Assembly: GCA_017893485.1 (NCBI GenBank)
Contig: CM030360.1
Coordinates: 16,291,971-16,355,970 of the forward strand
Length of the DNA: 64,000 bases
Direction: 5' to 3'
Source of the DNA: Hemerocallis citrina
Taxonomy: Eukaryota > Streptophyta > Magnoliopsida > Asparagales > Asphodelaceae
The notes under the pieces are model-generated. The model had not been told where the DNA came from. It made no database searches and saw nothing but the letters and a program-made list of their open reading frames with translations. Positions 23,846 to 35,943 of this stretch are shown one piece after another (within the stretch, counting starts at the first letter, position 1; each line of letters starts with the position of its first letter). A program made the position numbers and the translations under genes.

Positions 23846-24365
23846 TGCGATACTTCGACCTTTCTTCTTTAACTCTTCTTCTTCCACTATCAACTGCGAT
23901 GGTCAACCCGCCCGAGTGTCCTCCCCTTTTGAACATAGTAGGCAAGTTTGGAGACCGTTGGTGATCCTGAAGAGGGGTTCTTTTAAGCCAGACACGGCTT
24001 GTAGGAGGACCCCCTCTAGGAGCCCGTCCTTTAGCTGGAGAAGATGAGCGATGATGACAATGGCGAAAGCCACTTCGAGCCTGATGATGGTCTCTCTGAG
24101 GCCTAAACTGGGGCTGATGATATCTTCTGAGCTCATCTTCATTCCGACTAAGGGATGACGATCTAAGTTGGTGTTTCTGAGGGTTTTTTCTACGGGTAAC
24201 AGATGCTTGTGTTGGCTTGGGGTGAAAGCGGGTGTGTTGTTGCACTATCGATTGCAGCAGCATTGCTGGTTGGTTCAGCGAAAGGTTCAGGTTGAGATTT
24301 GGGTTGGACCATCTCTGTAGGCCCACACCCACGCATCTCAGATTCTTAGGCTCAATAATATCCAT
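23846..24365 (-). pseudogene. Decayed LINE ORF1-like region, 5' portion
   Basis: The minus-strand ORF from 24365 reads MDIIEPKNLRCVGVG... and is cut by the copia LTR at 23845. Its continuation is beyond the other LTR, at 19078 downward. The protein is low-complexity and Ser/Arg/Pro-rich, as LINE ORF1 leaders often are. Upstream, 24366-24490 is purine-rich with no coding signal and may be its leader. Assignment depends on the zinc-knuckle part on the other side. Confidence 0.45.
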
Positions 24366-24493
24366 CGGAGGGAGTGGGGGGTGGTGGGGAGTAGTCGGGG
24401 GGAGGGAGAAAGAGATGGAGGGAGAGAGAGCAGTAGATCAGTTGTTAACTTTATCTCCATTGATTGTTGCATTCCCAAACTCTTAACTGGACT

Positions 24494-25325
24494 CATTTTC
24501 CAGAAAATTTTGCCGTACTGCCCTACTTTTTGAAAATATTTGGCGCTCTGCCCCACTTCCGAAAACAATTAGCGATCTGCCATTGTTTAGGACACGTCAG
24601 CATAAACCGTTATTGAAAATAACGCATAGGTTATTTACATGCCGTTATTTCCAATAACGGCATCTATTTTACATTTTTTTCCATGCTGTTATTTGGAATA
24701 ACGGCATCAGTATATTTCTCTGACAAGTGTGAATCTTCTAACTTTAAAAAACTCTAAGTGTGAAAAAAACTTATAAATAATGCAGTTATCCTGAATAATG
24801 GCATTCGAATGACTGATGCCGTTATTGGAGATAATGACATCAGTTATATATAAATGAACTCTTGCCTTTGTTTAGAAACAGAGAGAATGAATAATAAGTT
24901 AATTTTTTTTTAAAACTTATTCGTCTGAGAGGATAAATAATAAGTTACTTTTTATAAAAAAAAATATAACTGATGTCGTTATTCCAAATAATGGCATCAG
25001 TATTGAGAATGCCGTTATTTGAAATAACGGCATATGTTATAAGGTTTTCACACTTGCAATTTTTTCTCTAAGTGGAGACTGTAAGCTGTCGAAAAACAAA
25101 ACAACCTATGTCGTTATTCCAAATAACGGCATGACACTTTTTTTTCAAATAGATGCCGTTATTGGGAAGAACTGCATCGAAATAACGTATGCCGTTTTTG
25201 CCAATAACGTTTCCTGCGATGTGTCCTAAACAAGGACATATCGCTAATTGTTTTCGAAAGTGGGGCAGAGCGCCAAATATTTTCAAAAAGTGGGGTAGTA
25301 GGGGCAAAAAATGATTGGAAAATCA
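24494..25325. mobile_element. Long inverted-repeat element A (palindromic word ATGCCGTTATT)
   Basis: The outer ~200 bp on each side are imperfect reverse complements (left ctgccctactttttgaaa near 24519; right tttcaaaaagtggggtag near 25281). Each end carries about 30-bp degenerate tandem units. Inside are about ten palindromic words such as atgccgttatttccaataac, spaced along both arms. No ORF of note. I found no convincing target duplication, so the ends are approximate. The design is shared with 35944-37423 and 40053-40584, which have 9-bp duplications, suggesting a Mutator-like, non-autonomous origin. Confidence 0.7.
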
Positions 25326-26250
25326 TTATATCTAGTTACTGTAGTTATGTTTAAATGGTATTAATTCAAATGGAAAAGTTGCTGGCGGGCAACGTTGGAG
25401 GATTAATCCACAAAACTCTTCACCATCCCGGCCCGGATGCACAATACTCTCCAAATTTTTTTTTTAATTCTTATTATTATTATTACTATATTTTTTTAAG
25501 TTAAAAAAAATAGTTGAAATCGATGCGCAAACCCGCGATCCAATTCCACCCAACCCGGATTGGAAACGAATGGGTTCGTAGGTTTGTCGGGTCGAGATTT
25601 TGCTAATCCAATCTAGCCCAACCCGGCCCGGTTAACAAACCGACTTGATCCGAACCTGCCATATATATTTCGGTTCCAACTCAGACGAGTTCGATCCGAC
25701 CCGGTCCGGTCGACCTAATTGCCAACCCAAAGTGGAGGAGAAAGGATAGAGCGCCATAGGTGTTTTAAATCATTTCTGTTTAATAAGGAATGATAAAGGA
25801 CGGTACAATAACACTTTTACCAAGAATCTACTTTATCTCGCAAGTTTTAACTGGAAGAATAAATTCTATTTACAATGAAAATTCTCACACCTTTCATAAT
25901 TAATTATATTTCAAACCATAAAAAAAATTGAAAAGACAATTCTATAGCTTCAGTTGAATGAATCCATCCTGGTCTTCTTCGAGAACAAAATAATTGAATC
26001 CATCCTAGTACTTTCAAGTTTTCTCTACAAAATTTATTTCAGCCTCCTTGAATCGATTTTTTTTTGTTTAGATCCTTTAGACCTATTGTTTGATAAATTA
26101 TTTGCTCCAAATCCACTCAAAAATCTGTACATCGGTTTGTATTTGAAGTACTTTTTGCTTAGTGTGATTTTTAACTTGTAGACTCAATCCTCACTAATTT
26201 TTTAAACATTAAAACATGATACATTAGTACTTGTAGAATCTTCTCCATCT
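25326..26250. other. Non-coding stretch with repetitive sequence
   Basis: No convincing gene. 25500-25740 is rich in repeats of the 'aacccgacccgg' type (aacccggcccggttaac near 25630), a style common in dispersed plant repeats. The last part, from about 26137, is the start of the tandemly duplicated unit that resumes after the LINE. Confidence 0.4.
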
Positions 26251-26706
26251 AATATTTCTCCTGCAATATTAGGCCCTCTTCTCCATCTACATTAGGTTGT
26301 TTCTATTCCAGGTGCCCCTACTTTATCACCCCTGCCCACCACTGTAAGTCTTCTTCCCCCTGCTTTAATTATTGTTTGGTTGGGTATTGCTCCGTGCTAT
26401 TGGTGTTTTTGTTGATGTGTGTGATCGCTGTGGTTTCTGTGTGCTGTATTTTGACTTGGTTTACCATTGGATTGGTATTGTGCGCTCTTGCTTGAGCGCC
26501 CTGTTGCATGCGGTTACCTCATTCTCCTTCTCCCCATTATCTCTCTTCCCTTCGCCTCCATCTCTCTATTTCCTCTCTTTATCCCATTTTCTTTTCTCCT
26601 TCTCTCCTGGTTCCCTTTTCTGAAGCTCCCAGCAAGGGACGTTTGCCCCTTTGGCTTCGGTGTTGCCATTGTTGCCGATTTTCCGCTGTGGGCTTTTGTT
26701 AGGCCC

Positions 26707-29024
26707 ATGGATCAATCATGGGTCGAGGTTGTTAAAAAAAATAGAAATAAAAAAGATATTTCTCCCAAATCACTTTCTGGTTTTGGAGTTTTTGGCCTTA
26801 GGCCCACGAAATCGTATCGTACCGCTCTTCCAGATCCTTCTTCCCTTAAGAGCTCCTGCCCTCTCCTTCGTTCCACCGCCTCGTCTTCCTCTTCCTCTCT
26901 AAATTCCTCTCTTCGCTCCTCTTCTTACTGTTACCGGTGCCTCCAGCCGAGTCATTTGAAATTTTTCTGCGTAGCCAGGATGAAGTGTTTATTTTGTCTC
27001 AAAGACGGCCACGCTCGTCACCGTTGTTTCTCTCTTCAGAAACTCTTAGGCCTCTCTGTGGGCGTTCCGATCGCTGATTCGGTGTTAGAGGCTCTTGATT
27101 TTCCTGCGCTACAAAAGAAATTAGCCGAGCTGCCTTCCTCTAAATTGAAGAAGCAGAAAGCCCCTTCTCGTTCTCCTCTCCTCCCCACTCCTACCTCCGG
27201 ACCCCGACGATCTCCCCCTGCTGCTCCGACTCCCTTGAAGTTGGCTGCGTCCTCCCCCCCTCCTGTTAAACCTCTCGTGACTCAAGTGTTTTTAGCTAGC
27301 ACGGAGCTTTCTGATCGTCTTAAGATCTACAGTAATTATGGAGCTATTTCTTTCTCCGGAGGTTCCATCCCTTTCTACACCCTCAATGCTTTTCTTTGTA
27401 ATTGCTGCAATGTTAAAGAGTGGGATTGGGTTCTCTACTCGTGTACTAACGGAGACGCGGTTATTCAGTGCCCCTCTTCAAAGGTTCTCGACGATCTTTG
27501 CGCTAACCAGTCTCTATCCATCGGTTCTATTTCTATGACAATCCGTAAATGGGTTTCCTATTCCTCCGCCTCTAAAGCTCTAGACCTCATTTCCACCAAG
27601 GTTTCATTGGTTGGTCTTCCACCATTCTGTGACTCTCTGAGGTTGGTGGCTTCTTTCACCAAATGTATAGGAGAGATCATTAGTATCGCTTCATGCGCTC
27701 GCTTGGCTTCGGGCAGTATTCAAGTTGAAGCTTTATTTCGATGCCCTTCCCCGAAGGAGCGTATTGAAGCTTACTGCCTGAACGACGATATCTCCTCATT
27801 CACTGTCTCTGTCCAGTACCATGAGTCCTCCATCCCCCAGGAATCCTCGAAATCGGGATTCGTCCTTATTCCCCCCCTGAGTTTCACCCGGGTTCATCCT
27901 CTGGCCCCAAGTCATTGCCCTCTTCCGGGAAGTCGACCCCTCAACCTTTGGCTAAGAAGACTCTTACTCTTCCCCGTAAGCCTACTGGCTCTGCTGCTCC
28001 TCCTAAGATTTCTCCTGCTAAGTCGCCCAATCTGGTTTGGATCAATCCGGATCGATCTTCGCAGCCACTTTCGATGCCCACACCTCCTTCCTCTTCTCTC
28101 CCGCCTATTCAGATGCCAGTGCATACTAACAGTGCTCAGGTTTCGTCCCCCTCTCCTACCAAATCTGAGAGCTGGCCCGCTTGGGATGCCAACCCTGCCT
28201 TCGCTTCTGACTGGGAGCAATTCCAACGCTCTGCTCACTTCCCTACTTCCAGCACCACCCGTCCCTCCTCTGCCTCTCTGTCTATTAAGGCTCCCTCTCT
28301 AGCTAAGGCCCAGGACTGGACTGCTAAAGATGATCTGCTTGGCGATGATGTTGCTGAGCTTGAACTCGCACATGCTTCCAAACAGGTCCATTTCTTTTCT
28401 TCTTCTTTTGATTACAGTTTTTTCTATCGTTTATCGATTGTTGCTAGTCGTTACTTTTTTGTGTTGGAAATTGCCTTTCCGACTTTTAAGCTTGCACCTG
28501 TTGGTCTAGTTAAGGCCTTATGCTCTATCTCCTCTCTTTCTCTTTCTCACATTAAGCTTGCTTCTGACTTACTGTCCAATTGCATTAATTCTCACAAGGC
28601 TCTGCCTCCCGAGTTTCTCCCGGTTGCTTGCGGTCTTAGTGCCCTTAAACCGTACCGTTCGAATCCCATCTCTCCCCTTAATGACCCCTACGTTTGCCCG
28701 GTGATGGATTGTTCAGGCTCACTGCCTTCCTCCATTCCGGAGCCTTTGTATTCTAGAAATTTTCATTCCCCCGTATCGCCTACTAGCCCCTATCGATTGA
28801 TTCGATCGAGCGCCCGTCTTAAGGCCAAACGATCGGCATCCTCAATAACCGTTCCCCTTTCTAACCCCAACTCCCTGCCCCCTCCTTTGGGCTCTCTTTA
28901 TCATCACCAATTTGATGACCTGTCGGATTCCGAGATGTTATCGCTCGCCCAATCCTTAGGCTTTTCCCTCTCCTCCTATTCTTCTATCCCGATCTCCTGT
29001 TTTAGAGAGCTAGAACGTACCTGA
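26707..29024 (+). pseudogene. LINE ORF1: double CCHC zinc-knuckle RNA-binding protein (one frameshift)
   Basis: The start is chosen at the ATG 26707 (MDQSWVEVVKK); the longer upstream frame is low-complexity leader. Two zinc knuckles, CYRCLQPSHLKFFC and CLFCLKDGHARHRC, lie at about residues 76-108, followed by a globular region with an ALFRCPSP motif. In the C7 run at 27871-27877 the frame shifts by one: adding one C would join the first frame to the second, which runs to 29024. The second part is Ser/Pro-rich. ORF1 proteins of plant L1 elements bind element RNA and accompany reverse transcription. Confidence 0.8.
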
Positions 29025-29046
29025 GTCCAGGAGCACATTCTTAATC

Positions 29047-30250
29047 ATGATTCGTATCTCCTGGAATATCCGGAGCCTCAACTGCCCCGCCAAAAAAGGG
29101 CCATTTTTTACCTTATTGCTTCTTCTCACTGTGATATTATCTCTATTCAAGAATCTAAGATTGAATATCCCTCCCCCCGCCTTTACCGTTCGTTAGGAGG
29201 TTCTTCTATCACGAATTGGATCTCTCTTGACGCCATAGGCTCTAGAGGCGGGATTCTCTTTGGATTTACGGACTCAGTTTTCTCTTTAATTTCGATCCAC
29301 CGCCTTAATTTCTTCCTAATTGTGCAACTGCACTGGCAGCTTCTCGATTGTGTCTTAACGGTTATCTCTGTTTACAGGCCGTCGACTTCTAATCGGCGCC
29401 CTCTTTTCTGGCATGAATTCCGTTCCCTTCACCATTTCGTTCAAGGTCTCGGTTTTTTCTGTGGAGATTTCAACATTACTCGTTTCGCCTCGGAAAGGTC
29501 GAACTCGGTCTCCTCTGACTCCCAATCGTGCATCTTCAACGATTGCATTCGGGATCTCCAATTATCCGAAATCCCTATCAATGGCAGGGCTTTTACTTGG
29601 TCGAATCAGCGTCTTATCCCATCTTTCGCCAAACTAGATCGGTTTCTGGTTGCTCACTCATGGTTCTCTAAATTTCACAACTCCTACACGAAAGCTCTCC
29701 CCAATCCTTCGTCGGATCACGTGCCCATCGCTCTTTTCTCAGACTATCACTTTCCCCATCACCACCAATTCCGTTTCGAAAAGCCTTGGCTTCAAGATCA
29801 GTTATTTGTTAAACTGGTCGAGGAATGCCTCGCTTCCATTACTGGATCTCGCGGCCTTGGCAACTTGATTCTTAAGCTCCACGCCATCAAATATGGCTGT
29901 AAGATCTGGCGCCGCGAACGTCAAACCAACACCAATTTCCTCAAAGAATTTCTGCTCGGATCCATTCAGGCTTTTGATCTGATGGAGGAGCAAGCTCCTC
30001 TATCTCATCACGCTCTCCAAGAGCGTCTAGCCTGCAAGCGCTAATACGCTGATATCCTCCTACAAGATCATTCTAAATGGGCTCAAAGAGCCAGAGTTTA
30101 TTGGCTGAAAGAGGGTGATTGTAACACCGCTTTCTTTCATTACTTTGCCTCACATCGCAGGCGCTGCAACCATATTTCGGTGATTCAAGATCAGGGGGCG
30201 GAGTTGCGCTCTGATCCTGATATTCACCATGCATTCCTATCCTTATCGGT
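29047..30250 (+). pseudogene. LINE ORF2, endonuclease region (frameshifts, one stop)
   Basis: The ATG at 29047 gives MIRISWNIRSLN, the start of the AP-endonuclease-like domain that nicks target DNA. One G appears lost in the GGG near 29098-29100, so the frame moves. The domain then continues with IISIQESK, GGILFGF, FFCGDFN and SSDHVPI, including the conserved SDH motif. A TAA at 30042-30044 is followed by more homologous sequence (WAQRARVYWLKEGDCNTAFFH). A further 1-2 nt loss near 30240 leads into the RT frame. Confidence 0.85.
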
Positions 30251-30265
30251 TCCACTAAACCTCGC

Positions 30266-32675
30266 TTGATTTCTCTTGACTGGCAGCAACTCTATGGTCC
30301 CCCTTCCATTGATCTATCCTCTCTAGAGGCTCCTTTCACAATGGATGAGATCAAGTCTGCTGTCTTTGCTTTAAAAAGTGATTCTGCGCCCGGACCGGAT
30401 GGATTCCCGGCTTTCTTTTTCCAAAAATTCTGGTCTTGGCTCCAGGCTGATCTATTCGATCTGTTCCAAGACCTGCATCGGGGCTCTTTTTCCTTCGATC
30501 GCATCAATTATGCCCACATCGTTCTTATCCCAAAACTGGCGGGTGCCAATTCAGTGGCAGATTTTAGACCCATTAGCCTTATCAATACTTCGTTCAAAAT
30601 TATCATGAAAGTTCTTGCGGTCAGGCTCAGTGCTATTGTCCCGCCTCTGATTGACCCTGCCCAATCAGGTTTTATCAAGGAGCGTTTTATTCTTGACAGC
30701 GTAGCTGCCGCTCAAGAGATTATCACGCTTAGCCACCATCACAAATTAGAGGGTATCCTTCTTAAGCTTGATTTTCAAAAAGCTTACGATAATGTTAATT
30801 GGGACTTTCTCTTTGATATCTTGCTTCATCGTGGCTTCGGTCCGAAATGGATCGGATGGATTAAATCCAGCTTGATCGCTGGTACTTCTTCTATTCTTAT
30901 CAACGGTTCAGAGGGCCATAAATTTAAAATCAAACGTGGCCTCCGCCAAGGAGACCCACTTTCTTCCCTTCTCTTCTCTCTGGTAGCGGACGTTTTCAGC
31001 AGGTTGCTTCGCAACGCTCGGGAAGTTCACGCCATTGAGGGTATTGGCCGCTCCCGTCATTTTGATGGTATCCTCAACTTGCAATACACAGACGATACCA
31101 TTATATTCACCAAACCGGAGCGCGCTTCACTGCGCAATCTTAAACTTTTGCTTTATTGCTTTGAACAAGCTTCCGGTCTGGCCATCAACTTCAACAAATC
31201 CTCGGTATTGTGGCTCGGCGGAAATGATAATCGCAATATCGAGATCTCTCAATTTTTTAACTGTCATATCGCTTCCTTCCCCATCTCTTATCTGGGTATT
31301 CCCTTGAGATGGGGTAAGCTCCACAGATCTGACTGGTTCCCCATCATCGATAAAATCGAGTCCAGGCTGAATGTCTGGACTGGTAAGTTGCTCTCCCGAG
31401 GAGGAAGATTAATTCTTCTCAACTCGGTTCTCTCTGCTATTCCTCTCTATATGATGTCTTTCTATTATCTCCCTTCTTGGGTCCCCAAAAGGATCGATCA
31501 AATTCGTAGCAATTTCTTTTGGTCTGGTGAGGCTCTTTATAAGCAGGGCTCACATCTGTGCAATTGGAACATCATCTGTTCGTCCAAAGCGAACGGTGGA
31601 CTGGGAGTTTTGAACCTTCGTGATCATAATCTGGCCCTCTTAGGTAAATGGCTGTGGAGATTCCATAAATCTCCTCATTTATCTTTTGTTCAATGCATTA
31701 GAGAGTATTATTTTGGTTCCACTCCTTGGTGGCAGTTCAGTTCCCCTATCCATCGTTTTGCTTTCCCTTTCTGGAAAGGAGTCTGGAAGGTTTCCCCGGC
31801 TTTCCAGTCCAGTATTTTTAGGCTTTGTGCTGATGGATCGAGAACCAAACTTTGGACCGATCTTTGGCTAGGCAACACCACCATTGCCTCAGCCTACCCC
31901 TCTCTTTTCAGTCTTGCTGCCAATCCGGATGCATCCGTAGAGGAATCGTTCGTCTGGATCAATTCTACTAGGGTTTGGAGTATCCCTTTCTATCCAATTA
32001 CCTTCCCATCTTATATTGGATCAGCAACATCTGATTGCATCTCTCTATCTCTTCGAGTGGAAACACTCGGAGGACATAGGTTGGCGATGGAATGCCTCTG
32101 GATCTTTCACGGTTAAATCTTTCTACAAGTTCCTCAATTTCCGAGGCATCGTATCCCCTACTGCAGATTTCATCTGGAAATCCTGCACTCCCCTCAAGGT
32201 TAAAATTAACTCGTGGTTGGCCCTCAACAACAAGCTCCTCACTGTCCAGGTGCTGAACAAAAGAAACTAAGCGTGGGGGCAACTCTGCCCATTTTGTTTG
32301 GAAGCCTCGGAAGATGTTGATCATCTTTTCGTTGGTTGCACCTTCATTCGTCCCCTTTGGAAATTAGTGACGCTCGCTTGGGTCAATCCAGCTATTCCAT
32401 CTAACCTTCTTTCCTGCTGGAAATCCCCCTCGTGTCTCCCTAAATATAGTAAGGGATGGAACCTTTCTGTCCACATTATTATTTGGATTGTCTGGATGGA
32501 AAGGAACCGTAGAGTATTCACGCATAAAGCTTCCTCTAGCTCTTCCCTCATAGAAGACCTATTATTTCTTTTTAAATTTTGGTCTTCTCAAATTAAAGAT
32601 GCTAATCAACAGTATTATAACTATCACCGTTTAGATGAATCCCTTAATGTTCTTTCCAGACTCAATGCACTATGA
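30266..32675 (+). pseudogene. LINE ORF2, reverse transcriptase and C-terminal zinc domain
   Basis: The RT domain runs about 30300-31330: APGPDGFPAFFFQ, VADFRPISL, KLDFQKAYD, GLRQGDPLS and the catalytic motif LQYTDDT. The usual motif is YADD; here alanine is replaced by threonine while both aspartates remain. A frame change near 32000 leads to the zf-RVT-type segment (CPFCLEASEDVDHLF, WIVWMERNRRVF). This segment is broken by a TAA at 32268-32270 and ends at 32675. Confidence 0.88.
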
Positions 32676-33852
32676 ATCGTTCTTTCTATAATTTCTGTTT
32701 GGCTTTTTTATTCTATCATTGATTAGTTCTATCCCTTATCAATGCATTGCAGACTAATCGGTTGTTTCATTCATCTTCTCACATTTTTCTTTCTGGTTTT
32801 CTGCGACTTTTGCAGGAGTGATGGCTTAGCTTTTGGACCTTCCCTTGTGGTCTTCTAAAGCCTTTTGATTCTGGCGTTGTTCTGTTGAGTCGCTAGCTCA
32901 TCTTATTTTGTTGACGCCTTGGTTTTGGTCGGGTTTCCACTATGATGCTGATCTCTGTTAGCTGGGCAGCTCCTTAAATAGGATTCTCTGGTTTCTCTTT
33001 GGTTGTTTCTCTCTTTTTTGTGGTTGTCTGTGGTAACAAGTTAGGTGGGTGAGCGTGAGATTGTATATTATTGCGTTCTAGCTCCTTGACTTGTAATCCT
33101 AACTGGTGATAACCTCCTCTGGGGGCTCTCTGTACTGTTTTATAATGTATGTTCTTTGGAGAAGGGTCCTTACCCTCCTATGTGCATTTTAATGCTCTGT
33201 TTCTTGGATTTTGGTGTAGTTGTTGCTTTTTGTTCTGAGTTGTTATTCTATTGGATTCCTATGGGATTTCAGGCGCCTATTTAGGCTGCTGAGCTATTAT
33301 TTGTTTTTCATGCTATTGAGTTCGTTCGACGTGCTGGCTGTTTGTTTGGGTTTTTGCTAGCTTCCCTTATCCTTGGTTGTGGGACTTTTTTGGTCATCTT
33401 CGGGAGCACATCCCTGTTCCATTGGCGACTTGAGGTGTTGTGGCTTTTGGCCCTCCTCCATCGGTGCATCGCCGTTCTTCAGGTCCCAGCCTAGACGGGT
33501 GTGACTATCTCCCCCTCATCCTTCGTGATTGGATGCTGATCCCCGACTGACAGCGAGCTGTGTCCACGCCCTCTGCTCAAGCGGCTCTAGCGTTGATTGT
33601 GGTTGTTTGCGTTAGCGCTCCCCGACCAGACCGTCTTCCTAGCTGATTGAATTGTTGTTTCTGACTGTACAGTGTCTTTATTTCCCGCTTTTTTTATTAG
33701 CTTTGATTGTTTTCTGCGTCTTTTAGGCTGACGCTTTTGTTTTACATCTTGTAAAACCTTCGATTAGTGTCTTGTACTGTTATTATCTTTTTATCTATAT
33801 ATTTTTTTGATCGGGCTGGAGTCGGTTGACTCTATCCGCTTACATCAAAAAA
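32676..33852 (+). other. LINE 3' untranslated region and A-tail
   Basis: About 1.18 kb of T/G-rich sequence without an ORF ends ctatccgcttacatcaaaaa just before the TSD. It is long for a plant LINE 3' UTR. The tail is short, about eight A residues counting those shared with the TSD. Confidence 0.75.
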
Positions 33853-33868
33853 AATATTTCTCCTGCAA

Positions 33869-35502
33869 ATAACATTTAAAAAATATATCGCTGGACATCC
33901 ATGCTGTCAAAGTTATAGCGTGTGATCCCTTACAAGATATTCCATGTAGACGTTAATGTGGAGACGCCAACTTCTACTAAAACTCCCCCTAGCCCAAGGT
34001 CATATCCACCTCTCCAAGATATTCAAACGATGTGATCTCGCTTGAATGAACCTACTGGGAACAATAAACTAGACACTTTCGGTGTCAGGAATGTGTCTTG
34101 AATACTCGTGGTTCAGATTAGAACAAGGTAAGATGAAGCACGGGGTCGAAGCGTCGAAAAGAGTAGAAGGAAAACAACAGCAACAAGGTGCAGCAAAGTT
34201 GCGGTGGACTGTCCTGGGAGACGGTTGACCGCACCCCCGACTGCATACCCAACCACACACCCGACCGCAGTTGTACAGGGTTAGGCCGAGAGGAGGATGG
34301 TCAATTGGTCTTTTTGGATGGTCAACCGGCCGCGGCGCTGTATTCGTTTTGGGTCTCAATTTGTTAGGTTGTTTTAGCCCAAATTTTCAACTCCAAGTTA
34401 GATCGTACGACTCATATTCAGTTACTTCTTCTACATGTTATATCGGACGACTGAGAATCAAGATTAAACCTATAGTTCTCTCTATTCTTCTATATATATT
34501 ATAAACTACTCAAATATGAGAGTAGAGTACTTCATTGATATTTTCTTCATTGCAAAGAGAGGCTTGAGAGAGATAATTTTTGGTGAGTGAGTTTAATTTC
34601 TTGTAATGAGTGAATCAGTAACTCCTTGTAATTCTTTCTAGTTGAATATCAAATCTCCCTATATTTTTTCTCGGATTAAACGAAAGCTAACGGGGATAAA
34701 TTCTCGTTGTGTTTGTGTTGGATTGGTGGATCTACCTGTTTGCTCAATTGATTTATCTCATCTACTTCGACTTCCTCATTTCTCTATTTAGTTCTGCTGC
34801 GACAACGGGCATTCGTTGACGTCCCAATCCCAACATTCGGAAGATTGGGCTTTGTTGCAGCTAGTCGGGTTTTCATACTCTCGTTAAGCTGATCGAGATT
34901 CCGGTGACCCCTTTTTCAATCATCACCTTACAACCTAACTTTCAAATTATTAAAACTCCACCCCGAGATACGTACCGAAAGTCTCATGTTTCCAAAATTT
35001 CCTTTGAAGTACTTATTGCTTAGTGTGATTTTCAACTTGTAGACTCAATCCACACTCATTTTTTAAACATGATACAGTAGTTTCGTCTACTTGTCGAATA
35101 TTCTCCTTTTAATATTTCTCCTATATATGACAGTTCAAGAATATCTCGCTGACATCCATGTCATCAAAGTTCTAGCTTGTGATCCCCTACAAAGATATTC
35201 GATGTAGAGGTTACTGTGGAGACGCCATCTTCTACTATAACCCCACCTAGCCCGGGGTCATATCAACCTCTTGAAGATATTCAAATGAAGTTGTGTCGCT
35301 TGAATGAGCATAGTGGGGGCAATGAACTAGACACTTTAGGAGGAGTGAGCTTTGTTGCAGCAAGTCAGATTTTCATATTCTCATTAAGCTGATCGAGGTT
35401 GTGGTGAACCTTTTTTCCGATCATCTCCTTACAACGTAACTTCCGAATTGTGAAAACTCCACCCTAAGATATGTACCAACAATCTCATATTTCCAAAATT
35501 TC
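33869..35502. repeat. Tandem segmental duplication (two diverged units)
   Basis: A unit running from 'tttgaagtactt[t/a]ttgcttagtg' to 'ccaaaatttcc' occurs twice. Unit 1 is 26137-26266 plus 33869-34996, split by the LINE and by a solo LTR. Unit 2 is about 34997-35502. Shared landmarks include 'gtggagacgcca' and 'gaactagacacttt'. Unit 2 lacks both insertions and thus shows the empty sites. I recognise no gene in the unit. Confidence 0.75.
34083..34835. mobile_element. Solo LTR, TSD ttcgg
   Basis: This 753-bp sequence begins TGTCAGGAATG and ends CCCAACA, flanked by perfect ttcgg copies at 34078-34082 and 34836-34840. The duplicated unit at 34997-35502 lacks it at the homologous place (cactttaggaggagtgagct). 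No second LTR or coding region is present, so it is a product of LTR-LTR recombination. A TATA-like tatatatattataaac lies near 34490-34505. Family unknown. Confidence 0.85.
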
Positions 35503-35943
35503 CAGAGACACTAGGCTCTGCTTCATTGAAGGATCGTGAATCACATTCTACAAAGTGAACCCCTTCTAGTTTGAAATCTCCAAGTCTGCTATTTCCATAC
35601 ATGCAACTTCAGAAAGCTCACCAATATCTATTCTAAATGAAAAACTTGTATATATAAAATGGTTCTCTCTCCAAATCAAGATGCCAACTAGAATCTACGT
35701 CACAAGAACTCGAAGTAAGAAGACAATCTAATTTATCATCTAAATCATGACTAAGTTGGAGAAGCCAACATAAGGTTAAACTTTAATTTTTATTCCTCTT
35801 GACGGTTTCATGGAGTGTTTCTTACAGATCAATTATAGATGTTAGGTGATAAGAATTCATTTAATTTTCAATATATAAGGAATTTTAGTGTGGGTAGATG
35901 AAAATTTTTGGAGGAATATAGTTGGGGAAGGGGGGAGTTATTG
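35503..35943. other. Unassigned non-coding stretch
   Basis: No ORF or repeat that I recognise. AT-rich sequence follows the second duplicated unit up to the inverted-repeat element at 35944. Confidence 0.3.

Larger units (their letters stand above)
26267..33852 (+). mobile_element. Full-length L1-type LINE with 16-bp TSD
   Basis: The 16-bp TSD aatatttctcctgcaa occurs at 26251-26266 and 33853-33868. The element has a 5' leader (26267-26706, no coding signal), ORF1 (26707-29024), ORF2 (29047-32675), a long 3' UTR and a short A-tail. A TSD of this length, an A-tail and no LTRs are the mark of target-primed reverse transcription. Reading frames are broken by several 1-nt shifts and two stops, so this copy is probably immobile. 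It lies in one unit of an older tandem duplication. Confidence 0.93.

Noticed and set aside
24600..25230. Regular short repeats resembling a CRISPR array
   Set aside because: The words are palindromic, imperfect and irregularly spaced inside a plant inverted-repeat transposon; no equal-length spacers and no cas genes.
27915..29024. A separate gene starting at 27915
   Set aside because: The first codon is TTG, not ATG, and the sequence is the continuation of LINE ORF1 after a 1-nt shift at the C7 run.
34069..34504. Small ORFs of 77-96 aa
   Set aside because: They lie within a solo LTR and match nothing recognisable.
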